Positions 46,951 through 58,150 of a stretch of 64,000 bases of DNA are shown piece by piece. Every line of letters starts with the position of its first letter. Positions within the stretch are counted from its first letter, which is position 1. Where the stretch lies: assembly GCA_964017145.1 (NCBI GenBank), contig OZ024849.1, positions 2,356,001 to 2,420,000 on the forward strand, in the 5' to 3' direction. The DNA is from Agrocybe praecox. Taxonomy: Eukaryota > Basidiomycota > Agaricomycetes > Agaricales > Agrocybaceae. The notes beneath the pieces are model-generated. The model saw only the letters and a program-made list of their open reading frames with translations. It had not been told where the DNA came from and ran no database searches. The position numbers and the translations under genes were made by a program.

Positions 46951-47189
46951 GGTCGACAATTCGCTAATGCAAGTGGTCGACAATTCACTTAGGTGGTCGA
47001 CAATACAGAATTTGGGGTCGACAATCCAATTTGATGGTCGACAATAAGATTTTGATAGTCGACAATCTAATTTGATGGTCGACAATCTAATCTTATGGTC
47101 GACAATCTTTCGTGATGGTCGACAATCCGTCATAAGTGGTCGACAATCTTACTCAATTGGTCGACAATCTTACTTAAATGGTCGACAAT
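46951..47189 (+). repeat. Array of 12 GGTCGACAAT motifs with variable spacers
   Basis: The 10-bp core GGTCGACAAT (once AGTCGACAAT) occurs 12 times at a period of about 20-24 bp. Spacers of 10-14 bp vary but are often AT-rich (ctaatttgat, cttacttaaat). The core contains the palindrome GTCGAC. It lies just outside the segment shared by the NACHT copies. Confidence 0.95.
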
Positions 47190-47239
47190 AGTAGATTTCG
47201 AGTATGTAAGTAAAAAATCATAAATGTACCAACGGACAC

Positions 47240-47845
47240 TCATACTATCTCTGACTTCCTCCCTTCTCTCCAGATGTCACTCTCGCTCCGTCTCTTTGTT
47301 TCTTCTTCTACTTTTCTCCGCATCTCTTTCCCTATCCCCTGGACGATACTTTCTTGAACACTCTTTCCTCAAGCTTAGACTGATATCATCTTTCCCGCTT
47401 TTATTTCATCTCTTCTTCACGTCGCACTTGTCGGCTCTTCCGCGTTCATGCACGACAAGTGCTTTGGTCCAGAACCATAGTTATAATTGTAATCCTTCTC
47501 TCGTGAGCCCTGCTTCTCTTCTCTTCTCTTCCCTTTTTCCTTTCCTTCCTCTTTTTCCTGCTCCCTCCCGTTCGCTCTTCAGCCTCAAATATTCAACCCG
47601 CTGTGTACTGTATGTCTTTATTTTTTCCGAGTAGATAATAAATATATTAAGATTTTTTATGTTTTACGGAGACTATACATATTTTCGATCATAGGAACAA
47701 AATCTCGTTGGAGTCAAAGTCCAAGCTCCAGCGACTACTTTGGAAAAAAATAATTCTGCACGTTGACGTCTAAACATGTCAGCTGCATGTTCTTATTTGC
47801 AGAAATTTTATTGTACGTACATGCCGCATGCGTCTATGTAGAAAA
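47240..47845 (-). repeat. 3' flank shared by NACHT copies
   Basis: Same order as 62410-63031 and, reversed, 39239-39795, including 'cagatgtcactctcgctccg' and 'ctggacgatactttctt'. Plus-strand frames here are shadows. Confidence 0.8.
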
Positions 47846-50342
47846 TCATCTCTGCTGCCCTGCTTTTTTCAGACTTCCTGGCGCACTGGCCTGAACTCGC
47901 TCCAAATAATTCTTCATTTCTTGTCGTACGAGGGCGGTGCGGATGGGATATTTAGTGGTCACGTACTCGAAGAGAAAGGTTTGCTGTTGGCAGTGTTTAA
48001 CAAGTGGTTTATAAAATGCAGCTCTAGGGAGGAAGAAGATTATATAACCGAGCAGCAGGAAAATTTCGTTATATGATCTGGCCCCGGGCTCGCTGGCTAA
48101 TGTCCATCGTCCATCGTCAATGGTAAGTGCGGTCGACAGTTTATCTTCATCGTCGTTGCCCCAATCACGAAGTGGAATTAGCTTTGCATATTTTAAGGCT
48201 GCCTTTGCATAGTCTGAAGGACCTATAGCGTAGCCGCCTGATTTGTCTGGGTGCTGTAGAAAGTGCAGAAAATGCTGCAAATGTTGAGCACTTCCGTCTT
48301 CGAGATGGAATGATTCCAAAAGATAAAGTGTATCATAACGATATACTCCGTAGAGGGGATAGCTGTTGTCGCCGGGAATAATTGGTACAAACATGTCATT
48401 CCCCAGGTGACATGCGACACATAAGAGCAGGATCAGGTCGCTGTCCTCCCAATAGTGCGGCATCTGATTCAAAAATACCTGTTCCACATATTCTTGATGC
48501 TTTTTTTGTATTACAGCCCAGCGCTCATCCAAAGTGGCCTGCGAGGAAATTTAAGTTTATTAACATCAAACGAAGATTTTTTTTCTTACCATGCGTGCAC
48601 AGAATGGAAGCCAGAACCAAAATACAAATTTTCGGAGGTTCCAATAACAATTAGGCTCATTCATATAATAAGTAGGATTTCTCTTGTGGACGTCTATTTC
48701 ATCCAATAAAAGGTTGAGAATTGGAAATTTACCCGCAATATTGATTAGTGAAGTTGTGCTCTGGCATAGCGGTAATTCCCTTCTAATGAATTTACGAAAA
48801 TTATCGAGATCATGGCGACTAGGATCTGGGAGAATTTAGGTTTAGATGTTCAACAATTTCTGGGAATACTTACCTTTGATCACATACTGAATTATATTTG
48901 CAACATGCTCTGATCTGTAGCTATCAATGTCAAGGAAGTAGTCTCCGGACCTCATGGGGTCGAGAAAGAAGTCAAGAAGTGATTTGTGGAGGATCTTCAC
49001 AACATCCACCGACCTGCCTAACCGCCGAGAGAACCCCTTCTCAATAGAGACAATGGCCCCTAGATTACAGACCAAAACCTCGAGCTCCCCAGGTTCCAAT
49101 GACATAAATAAAGATATGTCGGCATTATCGACATGATTGAATATGTCATGTAAGAAGATACTAAACATATATCGAATACGCCTTGTATCTGCAGCGCAAT
49201 CGAGGATCATTGTATATAGGGCATCCAGTTGCGTAAAGGGCAAGTCACCTTGAGCCGGCCGTAGATTATTCACAACATCAAGACGCTGATGAGGGAGATG
49301 CTTGGTGGATTGGCAATACCGAAATACCGTAGCTGCATAAATGAACTGCCAGGACGATTTTCTGACGATTTCTGTCAGAGTGTTGTCGGATGGCCAAGAA
49401 GCGGGGATGTACGCCTTGAATGGATGAGTGGTCTTGATTTCTTTAAAGCCGTCTCTGAGAAACAGGCGAATGTCATCGTCGGGGGAGAACCTTTCGTCGA
49501 GGTAAATTCGAAAAAATACGCCATTCATAGGCTTTGAGTTGAAGACGGTGGTGATATCGTGTTCCGGCCGACTGGCAACTAGGAATATGACCGGAAGCTC
49601 GTATTTGTGGATTGCATCACGAAGCATAGTAAGTATTTCCTTTTGGGTGTTCCTATCAAGGCACTCGTCTAGTCCATCAATAACAATGAGCCCACGCCAT
49701 TTTCCCCCGAGAGTATCTAGTGGTGCATAAATTGTGCGAAGCGGCTGGATAACAAGGGTGTCAAATTGATGACTCAATCTTCGCGTGAAGATGAGGGGAT
49801 CATTATAAATGGCGAACATTATATATTTCTGGGTAGTTGGTACCGAAAAGAAGATTTGGTATGCAAGCGTCGCGACGAAAGATTTTGCGTGATTCCTGGT
49901 CGGATCGGATCGAAAAAAGAAAAAGCTGGCAATGATGAGACCTTCGACAAGGCAGAGTTCGATGATGCTTTGTGCAATGGCAGACTTCCCCGCACCGGCG
50001 GCTCCAGTCAGCCACATGATATAGCGATACCACGATTCCCGGTCTGTGCGGTGCATCCAGTCCATGATCTTCTTCAGGACAGCCCGTCGAGTATTTGGAT
50101 GACATTTTGGGGGGTCGAATCGAGCGCGAGAATTGTGGAAAGCTGTGTGAGCGACGTTCTCCTGCAATATTTCGAATGGAGCTGTATATTGAAATATTAG
50201 AAAATACTCAGTCTGGAAGCGACTGTGACTCACGCTTTCTCTCTTGCGCAGCAATATGTTGCGTGAAATTTCCTCCGTTAATCACGACGTTCCCCGATAT
50301 CATAGGTTGTTGTCCGGCGCTGTTCTCATAACGCGGCTCCAT
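47846..50342 (-). CDS. NACHT-domain NTPase (NLR-like), intact
   Basis: Exons 50342-50234, 50181-48874, 48825-48590 and 48538-47846 join in phase across introns of about 50 bp; 781 residues without stops. The short N-terminus holds NVVINGGNFTQHIAA, typical of agaricomycete NACHT proteins, then HNSRARFDPPKCHPNTR. NACHT domain: Walker A GAAGAGKS (residues about 96-103), ASFFFFRSD, Walker B GLIVIDGLDEC (about 199-209), then FLVASRPEHDI. The region after it (LHKSLLDFFLDP...) ends the STAND core. The last 230 residues (from DERWAVIQKK to the stop) have no repeat or effector domain I recognise. Such proteins act in fungal self/non-self recognition and programmed cell death; that role is inferred. 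An in-frame ATG at 50561 would add 73 residues; 50342 is preferred because it puts the leader near the start. Confidence 0.85.
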
Positions 50343-51427
50343 TGGGATGACGGGAGGATGATACTTGAGCAGAGAAATGAGGGAAGGAAGAGGCGCGACA
50401 CATCTCCAGACATGCCACCTATACATGGGCAGCGTATACACAGCCAACTCGCTGTTCCACATGTTAGCAACAATCAGTGAATTACTATGCACAGATGAAG
50501 AATACTTGGACCAGGGTATCCCTTCTTGGGCGCCACCCAGTGGTACTGGTACACTGTACATTCAATACAGCTGGTCTTCTAATTGGATTTCTTAATGATG
50601 AACGAAATGCTTGCGAAATGCAGTCCGTTTGAGGATACGTTCCCTGTGAAGCACTGCACGATTTATTCTCGGCTTTGATAAATTATCACACTCTTTGCGC
50701 TCATCATTACTTGAATATAAGTACAACGCGAGCGCCTGTCAAGGGGCAGGGTACTTTTGACGCGGCGTGACGCGCTGTAGGGAAAATGATTGCCGTATCA
50801 TTGCCGCGCTATATACGACGAAAAACAAACATGTCCGCTTACCTTCTCCACGTAGCTTCAGCAGCATATAAGACTTACTCTAGCCTTATATCCATGTAAA
50901 ATAGGCTGGTCACACTATCGGTTCTCTTCTATATATTTTTAACAATGTATGTAATAATCCTAAATAAGATACAAGTCGAACTTGTAATAATTAAGCATAT
51001 TATGTTGCGTGTGAGTTGAAGTTTTCGGACCTGTCGTCAGTACCATCTTTATCCACTTTTTTCTTGTTATTTTGTCCTTTCTGTAAAGTAGTAAGTTTGC
51101 CTCCGATGCCGGTCGAGACTAAAGAATGCTAGTGTTTACCTTGTGTTCAAAATAGAATTAACTTGTCGATGGGTCATAATATGATATACATCTTATGCAA
51201 AGATACCTGCCTTACCGTGTTGAAAAAGGATAGAGTGTTCATCTTTCCCTGTTTTGCATCAGAACATTGAGACAATTACCATGCGTGCAGGTTATATTAC
51301 CCCAATACGGCTTCTATTACGCCAATTATGCCCTCGTCGGAGTAAAGAACCCCAACGAATCGTCTGCATGTAGCTGGGAGAGAATCCCGCTTATAATGCT
51401 GGAACGATCTTTCCTCATGCGCTCCGT
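50343..51427. other. Intergenic, no feature recognised
   Basis: Upstream of the NACHT gene and of the truncated TauD gene. No gene or repeat was identified. Confidence 0.4.
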
Positions 51428-52291
51428 TTAATCCATCCCACTTCTGGAAATGTCAAGGGTTACCCCGAATTTCATGTTGGTCAGTAGGGACTTCCAAACC
51501 CTACTCTTTCCCTGTTCTCATTGGCTCATTTTCTGAAATCCAGTTTACTGCGACGCCTCAAATGATCGATTCCGCGAGTACACCGATGCCAACCGTGCCA
51601 ATCATACTTCTTGGCACTCTGATGTCTCTTACGAGCCCCAACCTCTCGGCACCACCTTCTTCTTCATCCTCGACCAACCCGAAGTTGGTGGCGGTGATAC
51701 TCTCCTCCTTTCACAAGTTGAGGCATACAACCGCTTGTCCGACGGGCTCAAGAAGCGACTCGAGGGGTTGGAGGCCGTGCACAGCGCCGTCTACCAGGCT
51801 GATTTCTCAAGGAAGCGAAATGGACCTGTTAGGAGAGAACCTGTCGAGAGCGAGGTGTGTGTTCTTTTCGACTGTTTTTAGCCAACGATAGGCTTATTGG
51901 CTTGTTTCCTCTATTTCAGCACCCTATTGTCCATGTTCACCCAGTTACTGGCGAGAAGGCTCTCTACGTCAACCAAGGCTTCACCCGCCGCATTGTCAGA
52001 CACAGAGACGAAGAATCGGAATACCTCCTTAAATTCCTCTTCGACCACATCAGCAAGGGCGCCGACTTCCAAATCTGTGCCCGATACGAGCCCGGTACTG
52101 TCGTTGTCCGGGTATGTCTCTCTTTGCCTTCTTCTCAATACCTAAGAACCATGTAAGCTGACTTTTACTCAAAGGATAACCGAGTTACTGCCCACAGCAC
52201 TACCCCCGACTTCAGTCCTATCTTCCGCAGGCACGCTGTCAGACTCACACCCCAGGCTGAGCCTCCCACCGAGACCTTCGTCAAGGCTTAA
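51428..52291 (+). pseudogene. TauD-type 2-oxoglutarate dioxygenase, 5' truncated
   Basis: Exons 51428-51479, 51544-51854, 51920-52111 and 52175-52291 join in phase; 224 codons including the stop. Motifs: IHPTSGNVKGYPEFH; the iron-binding HSD in NHTSWHSDVSYEPQPLGTTFF; GGGDTLLLSQVEAYNRLS; HPVTGEKALYVNQGFTRRI; the distal His in DNRVTAHSTTPDF; and the 2-oxoglutarate Arg in RRHAVRLTPQAEPP. Family members cleave sulfonates such as taurine or related substrates with Fe(II) and 2-oxoglutarate. The C-terminus is complete, but the usual 80-120 N-terminal residues are not found: the frame upstream reaches a TAG at 51371 with no start. All active-site residues are present. Confidence 0.75.
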
Positions 52292-54190
52292 ACTCGTTCC
52301 TACACATGTCTATTGTACGATTATCACTAAACTTCCAAGTGTACTACGATTTCGAGTTACTTATTCTTGTATCTCTCTCTATCTCTCCTATGGAATCCTT
52401 TTTTCGCTGTCTTCCTTCCTTTTTGTGATAATTTTGCGGAAAAAGATCCTCCGAAATATCCTAATTTCAAAATGTAACCAACAGCACGGCCGAACCACTC
52501 GACAAGGCCCTAGTGGACCATTGACAAGAGATGTGTAGTCTATTCTCATGGGCCAGCCACACCGACTGAGCTCAGGAAAAGGTCTGCATCTTCCTCTTTA
52601 TCGGCGAGAGTGTTGTATGCGTTGAACATCGGTGGTATCACAGCCCACGGAGTCGACACAGAGTCGACGGGGCGGGGTCTTGCACCTTTCGCAATTTTGG
52701 ACTGGGCGTAACGTTCCTGATTCATACTAGGTAGTCAATACGTCCATCCACCTGGATCGAGGCAATTATTTCGAAAACGACGAACGGCCGGACTTTCCTC
52801 GTCGACATCCTCATTCTCGTCTCCGGCCGTACAAAAATATTAATCGTTGATGATTTCTTAAAGATGAAAGACTACCAACATAAGTATCGTCACTCCGCGC
52901 TTCGCTCCTCCCTCTCCCGCTCCTCCCATCTGGCATCTAAATCATCCTCACTTCTTCCATCCTTTTTCGAATGAACTCATCATAATGCTCCATTCTCACG
53001 GGCTCGAGCCTCAACGTCAACGTCAACAACGACCCACCCCAGGCTCTCCGCGTCCATGAGCGCGAGAACCCTACCCGGACCCGGACATATGACACGACGC
53101 TGCAGAGAATGGGGTTTTGTTCGTTGCCCCGCGAGGACGCAGAACCATATGGAAGTTCGTTGTACTGCAGAATTGCGGTGGGGAGATGGGTGGTGTTTTG
53201 GCTTCAAGCGGTTTATCGGGTGGTTTCCACTCTTGCCTTGTCGAAAACCCCGATATTCTTGCTTACCGCTTCTTATCTTTGCTTTAGACCGCCTCTGGTA
53301 AACGTTTCAACACCAATATCACCTCCACTACGAACTCGACAACGAACGCGACGGCTGTACTCCACACACACGAACACACGAACATTGTGTGTTCTCCTAC
53401 TAGTAGTGTATTTCATATATGTTTCCCCTTCCCACTTACCGCCATTCGTTATTCCTTCCCTCACTGCGTTCCGTCGTGTATTATTTGTCAATTCGGGATC
53501 TGTATTCTATTTACACGTATGCTAATACCCACTTATCGAACGATGATAATGATATCAAATCGGGTCTGGACTTTTCAACCAGACGTCGTTTCTCTTTTTT
53601 TCTCCTTCATTTATTTGTTTTGGTTTGAATCGTGTAATCTTGGTTCTTGGGAAGGAAACTGTTGGGACGGGAAAGTGGAATTGAATATGAAACTGGGTTG
53701 ATATACGACATGGTAGGTTGTGTGTGTTGACGCTGAAGAAGGAAATAAGAAATAAGCAGCGCCCAAGAGTTTGTTTAGTTTAGTTTTTCTTTTTGTTGAG
53801 AAAGAAACAGTGCTTGCGGCGTCTTGAATCGAGAGTAAGGGTGTTGACATGTAAACCAGTTTAAACCCAATTAAAAGGTCTCGTAATATCGACGCGACGC
53901 GTCTGATTAAGCTTGTTATTATTAATATCACGTGCATTTCTAAGCAGTGAGCACACCCAAAAATGCTTGCCGCCTCTTAACTAGAGTTCACCACTGTAAA
54001 CATACAACACCATGCGAAAGGCACAGAAAAACGACTCATCACATGCATTAATCATTCTTCTCCTCCCTCGAGCACACTACATCCCTGCGACGTCCCTGCA
54101 ATCGCGCTTCCGCCGCACTGGTTAAATCCCCTCAGATCAAGCAGTTTCTTCCTTACTGATCCATCTGACTCCTTACGCGTAAAATGACGT
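52292..54190. other. No recognised gene; one GC-rich open stretch
   Basis: A plus-strand frame is open from about 52987 to 53525 with good third-position GC in its first 300 bases (SSLNVNVNNDPPQALRVHE...). It is preceded by TAA, has no start, and turns to low-complexity Thr/Arg. It may be an orphan exon. The rest shows nothing. Confidence 0.3.
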
Positions 54191-54990
54191 GCGATATGTG
54201 GATGGGTGCAGAACCAGGTAGCAGGCTAGGCATTGACTTATGGGTGGTTTGATTTTACTTACGAGCAGCACAAGTGTGGGAATCTGCCGTTCGTGTTTTA
54301 AACTTATGTACGTCTGGTCTTTCCTTCATCCCTTCCCTTGCCGTAGCCTAGCGTTAACACATCGGTTAGTCAAATAGATTCCCTCTCCGACTCGATCGTC
54401 GGTTCCCTCTGTTCGCACTTCTTGTCCTTCTCCACTTCCACTTCTCCTCTGTCCTGCTTCTCCCTCATCAAACCAACTAACCGATGCATCAACCTACTCA
54501 AAACCCACAAGTCCAAGGCCATGCATCCAGAACACGCACGCCGGAGAGGAGACAGATCGGCGGGCTGTTTAACGCGATGCTTATGATTTTCAATGGGGGG
54601 TGAGTTTTCTTTTTTTGTTCGATTTTTTTCTTTTTCATTTGTTTGCATTGGTTGTGTTAGTAGGCGTTGAGGGCGTCGGTAGTAGGTGCCCTCAGTGCTC
54701 GGTGGTACTTAGATAACTTCTCGTCGTCAGCTCCAACGATGACATTATTCATCTGTGTTGAGTTCGTTGCCGATTTAGATTCTTCCCCCTTCCCTCGTAT
54801 GATCCGAGTGACCCCCAACCAACTAATTAATTAATTACCCTCCAGGTTTTCCGTTAACCAAGAGAAGTAGACCAACAAGGCATCCTCCCCTTCTCCCCCT
54901 TCTTCGGGTCCAACCGACTCTCCAAAGCCCCGCTCGTTCATCGTCATATTCGACCTACCCCGGAGACGCGTATAATTTCCTAATAAATGT
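54190..54990 (+). repeat. Repeat block shared with 9770-10560 and 12600-12970
   Basis: Landmarks 'caggtagcaggctaggcat', 'cgtagcctagcgttaacac', 'cagaacacgcacgcc' and 'cctcgtatgatccgagtgac' occur in the same order as at 9784-10340. The tail matches 12640-12900. Confidence 0.8.
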
Positions 54991-56083
54991 TGGTCGACGA
55001 TGTCCCCAATGTCAGCCAGTCATATGCATCATATCGCAGAACACTAAGACGCATCAATGTGCCCCTTTACCGGATTCTTACATATTTCGCGCAAAACATG
55101 AAACCGTATATACGGCCTGTATTGAATATTGAAATATTGACTGGCCATCCTCTTCCAATTTCGCCCTTTCGTCCGTGTCGTCCCCGACCCGTCTCACTGC
55201 TTGTCTCCCCCAACATATTCGCCTGCATACTTTGATGTCTTCCGGGTTTTCTCGTAGTCTCTTTGGTGAGATTCTCTGTGTCTGTGAGGTACGTTTTCGA
55301 TTCCATAAAAATGTTCATCTAACTCATGACATAACAGTTTTGTTTTCTTCCGTTCTTTAGGATTGTGCCTCGACACCGTCTTGGAGGGTTAATGCGCCTG
55401 GGGATTAAGTTAAGCCATACACACTGTCGTGACTCTCAGCGGACCCATGGTAGATTTACTCTTCGTGGTTGCCGATTTTCCTTGATAAGTTGGACGCAGA
55501 ATTGACATTTAAATTACCGATGGCTGTGTCGTTCGTTTATCCATAACTCAGAAAATGTGCGTATGTTTGTTTGTTTTCTGGTTTTCCTCTCGTTAACATA
55601 ATCCTTCTTTTTTTTTTTTTCGCAGAAATCAAGCTGCGAGACGGTGTGGCTGCATTCTCGAACTTTGGACCTCTATACAGAACCCTCTCGCTCTGATATG
55701 GTTCGTTTCGTTCTATTCTCATTCACCCATCTCGTTTCTGACGTCATTATTTTCTTTCTTTTGCTATTTTAGGTCTTGGCGGAAAGGGAAAATGTATTAG
55801 GGGATTGAATTCAGCCGTCCAGATTATCGCTGTTCTTAGGAGACGTACTCTTCATTTTCTCTGCATAGTCAATTTTTACTTCGCATTTCAATCGTCTACA
55901 GTGGCTGTATTTCACGTTTATTTATAGCTCGGTTGTATGTATTTTCTTTCTTCTTTTTCTTTTCTTCCCGCAAAACGAACTGTTACCTTTCTCAAAACAA
56001 GGCAGCGTCAGCTTGAGAGTAGCGTCAGCCGGTAGAACTTCATGCAGAGCTTACTATTACGCTCGTGATAACCTCTGGAGTAT

Positions 56084-57687
56084 GAAAGGACGACCTTCGG
56101 TCGACCGGCCTTGCTGCTTATGCAATCATGTTTCAAAATACTCCCGTAGTATTATCTTCGAATGCACAATGTAAGTAAAGAAACACAGTTCAACATATAG
56201 GTTGGACAGTGCGACGAAAACCACAACAAGTAAAAAGAAGATGAAACATCGAAGAGAAAAGAGTTCTTATCATTGATGAAAGTTCAATGTTGGATAAGGT
56301 GGCGTTATTCAAAACCTCGGAAATAACAGTGCATACAAAAGGCATGGAGGGGCAGCTGCCGCAGGGCAGTCACCAAGACCCGTTCGGTTCAATGCATGTC
56401 ATCCTGTGCGGAGATAACGCACGATCACAACTGGGAAGGGAACTCTTTTTGCAATTCGAGACCGTTGTCATTCTCGATGAGCAAATAAGAACACGCGATC
56501 TAGTATGGAACTGAATATTGCAGCACCTGCGAGTTGGACAATGCAGCGAAGGTGACTTGAAGGAGGTCAGGAAGCTTGTCCTTTCGAATCCAAAGTGTGA
56601 CGTACCAGATTTTGCCAATAATGCCATCCTCGTCACTCCTCGCCATTCAGTTCGCAAAAGGTGGAACACGAGCGCGGTTAAAAGACACTGCGCAAAAGAA
56701 AAAGAAAGATTATATATTGCTACGGCCGAAGACACATATAAAGGCACAGGAAGAGAGCTGAATATGAAAGGAAGATTAGCAGTTTGCGGGATATCAGACA
56801 AAGCGACGGGCAAACTCACAGAGGAAGTCATGCTCGCGAAGGGGATGAAAGCGATGGTTCTGATAAATGTATCAACGGAAGGCGAAATTGCGAATGGTAC
56901 AAGACGTACAATTGAGGAGATATTGCTGGATTCGAGGGAGCCAATGCACAACGAAGGAACGGGGACAACAAAGTTGAAATATCCTCCAGCAATGATACTG
57001 TTCCGACCGGATAAAGGAACGAGTCTGAAGTTTGAAATTTGAAGGCCTGCGAAATGGGGTGATTCCAATTGTGCCAAGTGCAGTGTCATTCACAGCGAAA
57101 GGACAACACAGGAAAGAAATCAAAGTGACGAGACGACAGCTTGTGTTGACGCCAAGTTACGCGTTCACCGACTACAAAGCACAAGGTCAGACAATAGAGT
57201 ATGTCATAATTGACATAGCAAAACCTACCACAGGGCAGATATCGCCATTCAGCGTGTACGTGGCGCTTTCAAAAAGTCGAGGACGGGACACCATACGCCT
57301 ACTTCGTGATTTTGAAGAGGTCATATTTCAACAACATCCGTCGGCAGAGTTGGCGAAATATATGAAGCGGCTTAATGCGTTGAACGAGAACACGAAGACA
57401 TGGTGGGAAGAACGAGCGAGGAAGAAGAGTCAAGAAGTGGTTATGCCAACCATAGTCGAAATTTACATGAACGGTTACGGTGTGTTGAGAAGAGGCTGCA
57501 CGCTGAGTACTGAGTCGGCAAGAATAATTAATCATGATCGGTGCGCGCGCCGCGCAGCGCGAAAAAGAGAGCAAGTTAGTTTTAGAACTTGAAGACAAAA
57601 CAAAGCAAGATAAACAAAGACAAATGTTCTTTCAAACTTCTTACGTAATTATGAGGGGGAGAGAACCTTGCTTGGCAGCAAGGCGAT
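56084..57687 (+). mobile_element. Helitron2/Helentron-like element, internally deleted
   Basis: Defined by comparison with copy A, whose empty site is ...GAGTAT|TCATGC (1546/1547). The element sits between T and T with no target duplication, as for Helentrons. Near its 5' end is a hairpin CGACCTTCGGTCG (56091-56103). GCCTTGCTGC (56108-56117) is the inverted copy of GCAGCAAGGC (57675-57684) near the 3' end, matching the asymmetric subterminal inverted repeats of this group. The 3' end also folds as CCTTGC...GCAAGG (57666-57683). At 1,604 bp it keeps only part of a helicase, so it is a deletion derivative. Confidence 0.8.
56260..57592 (+). pseudogene. PIF1-like helicase remnant of the Helentron
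   Basis: Starts at motif II (RVLIIDESSMLD, about 56260). It continues with DPFGSMHVILCGD (motif III region), NNAILVTPRHSVRKRWN, and the C-terminal motifs YAFTDYKAQGQTIEYVIID and FSVYVALSKSRGRDTI. The Rep domain and the helicase N-terminus with Walker A are missing. A TGA at 56512-56514 and a frame change near 57035 break what remains. PIF1-like helicases unwind DNA during rolling-circle transposition. This copy cannot be functional. Confidence 0.85.
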
Positions 57688-58150
57688 TCATGCGCTGGCA
57701 CTGGCTGCTTGAAGGTCTTATCGCCGGTCTTATCGCCAGTCATTCAGTCTCAAAAATAATCAAGCGTTGAGCTTGGTCTAGCAGGCCTAGGAAACGTGAG
57801 TTGTTTCCCCCTTTTTTTGTGCTACCATATGCAGCTAGAGGTGGCTGGAAGGATGCACGCGCACGCTGGCATCCGGAATTCTATAACTGTTAGTTTGTTG
57901 GAATAGGATCAAGAAGTGCCAGGTTGATTGTTTTCTTTCCTTACTCATATTCAGGTTTCTCTTCCTTCGCCTCTTTGTTTATTTTGTATTGCCGTCAACC
58001 CAAAGATATCGTTGCCGATTTCTGCTCTTCAGGGACTTCAAATTCATCCTCAATAATTCTGCGCCCACATTGCTGTCATACTGAACAAGGCTAGCACGTT
58101 CAAAGCGATATAATATCAGCTAGGGTATTAGCCTGTTAATGGCGATGGAA
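57593..58150. other. Helentron tail and unique part of copy B
   Basis: To 57687 this is the non-coding 3' end of the Helentron. From 57688 it follows copy A from 1547 to about 1990. No gene. Confidence 0.6.

Noticed and set aside
46951..47189. CRISPR array
   Set aside because: Core repeats are only 10 bp and spacers 10-14 bp, the genome is eukaryotic and no cas genes are present.
52987..53300. Biotin-protein-ligase-like piece (SSLNVNVNNDPP)
   Set aside because: The resemblance is a single short motif; neighbouring signature residues were not found.
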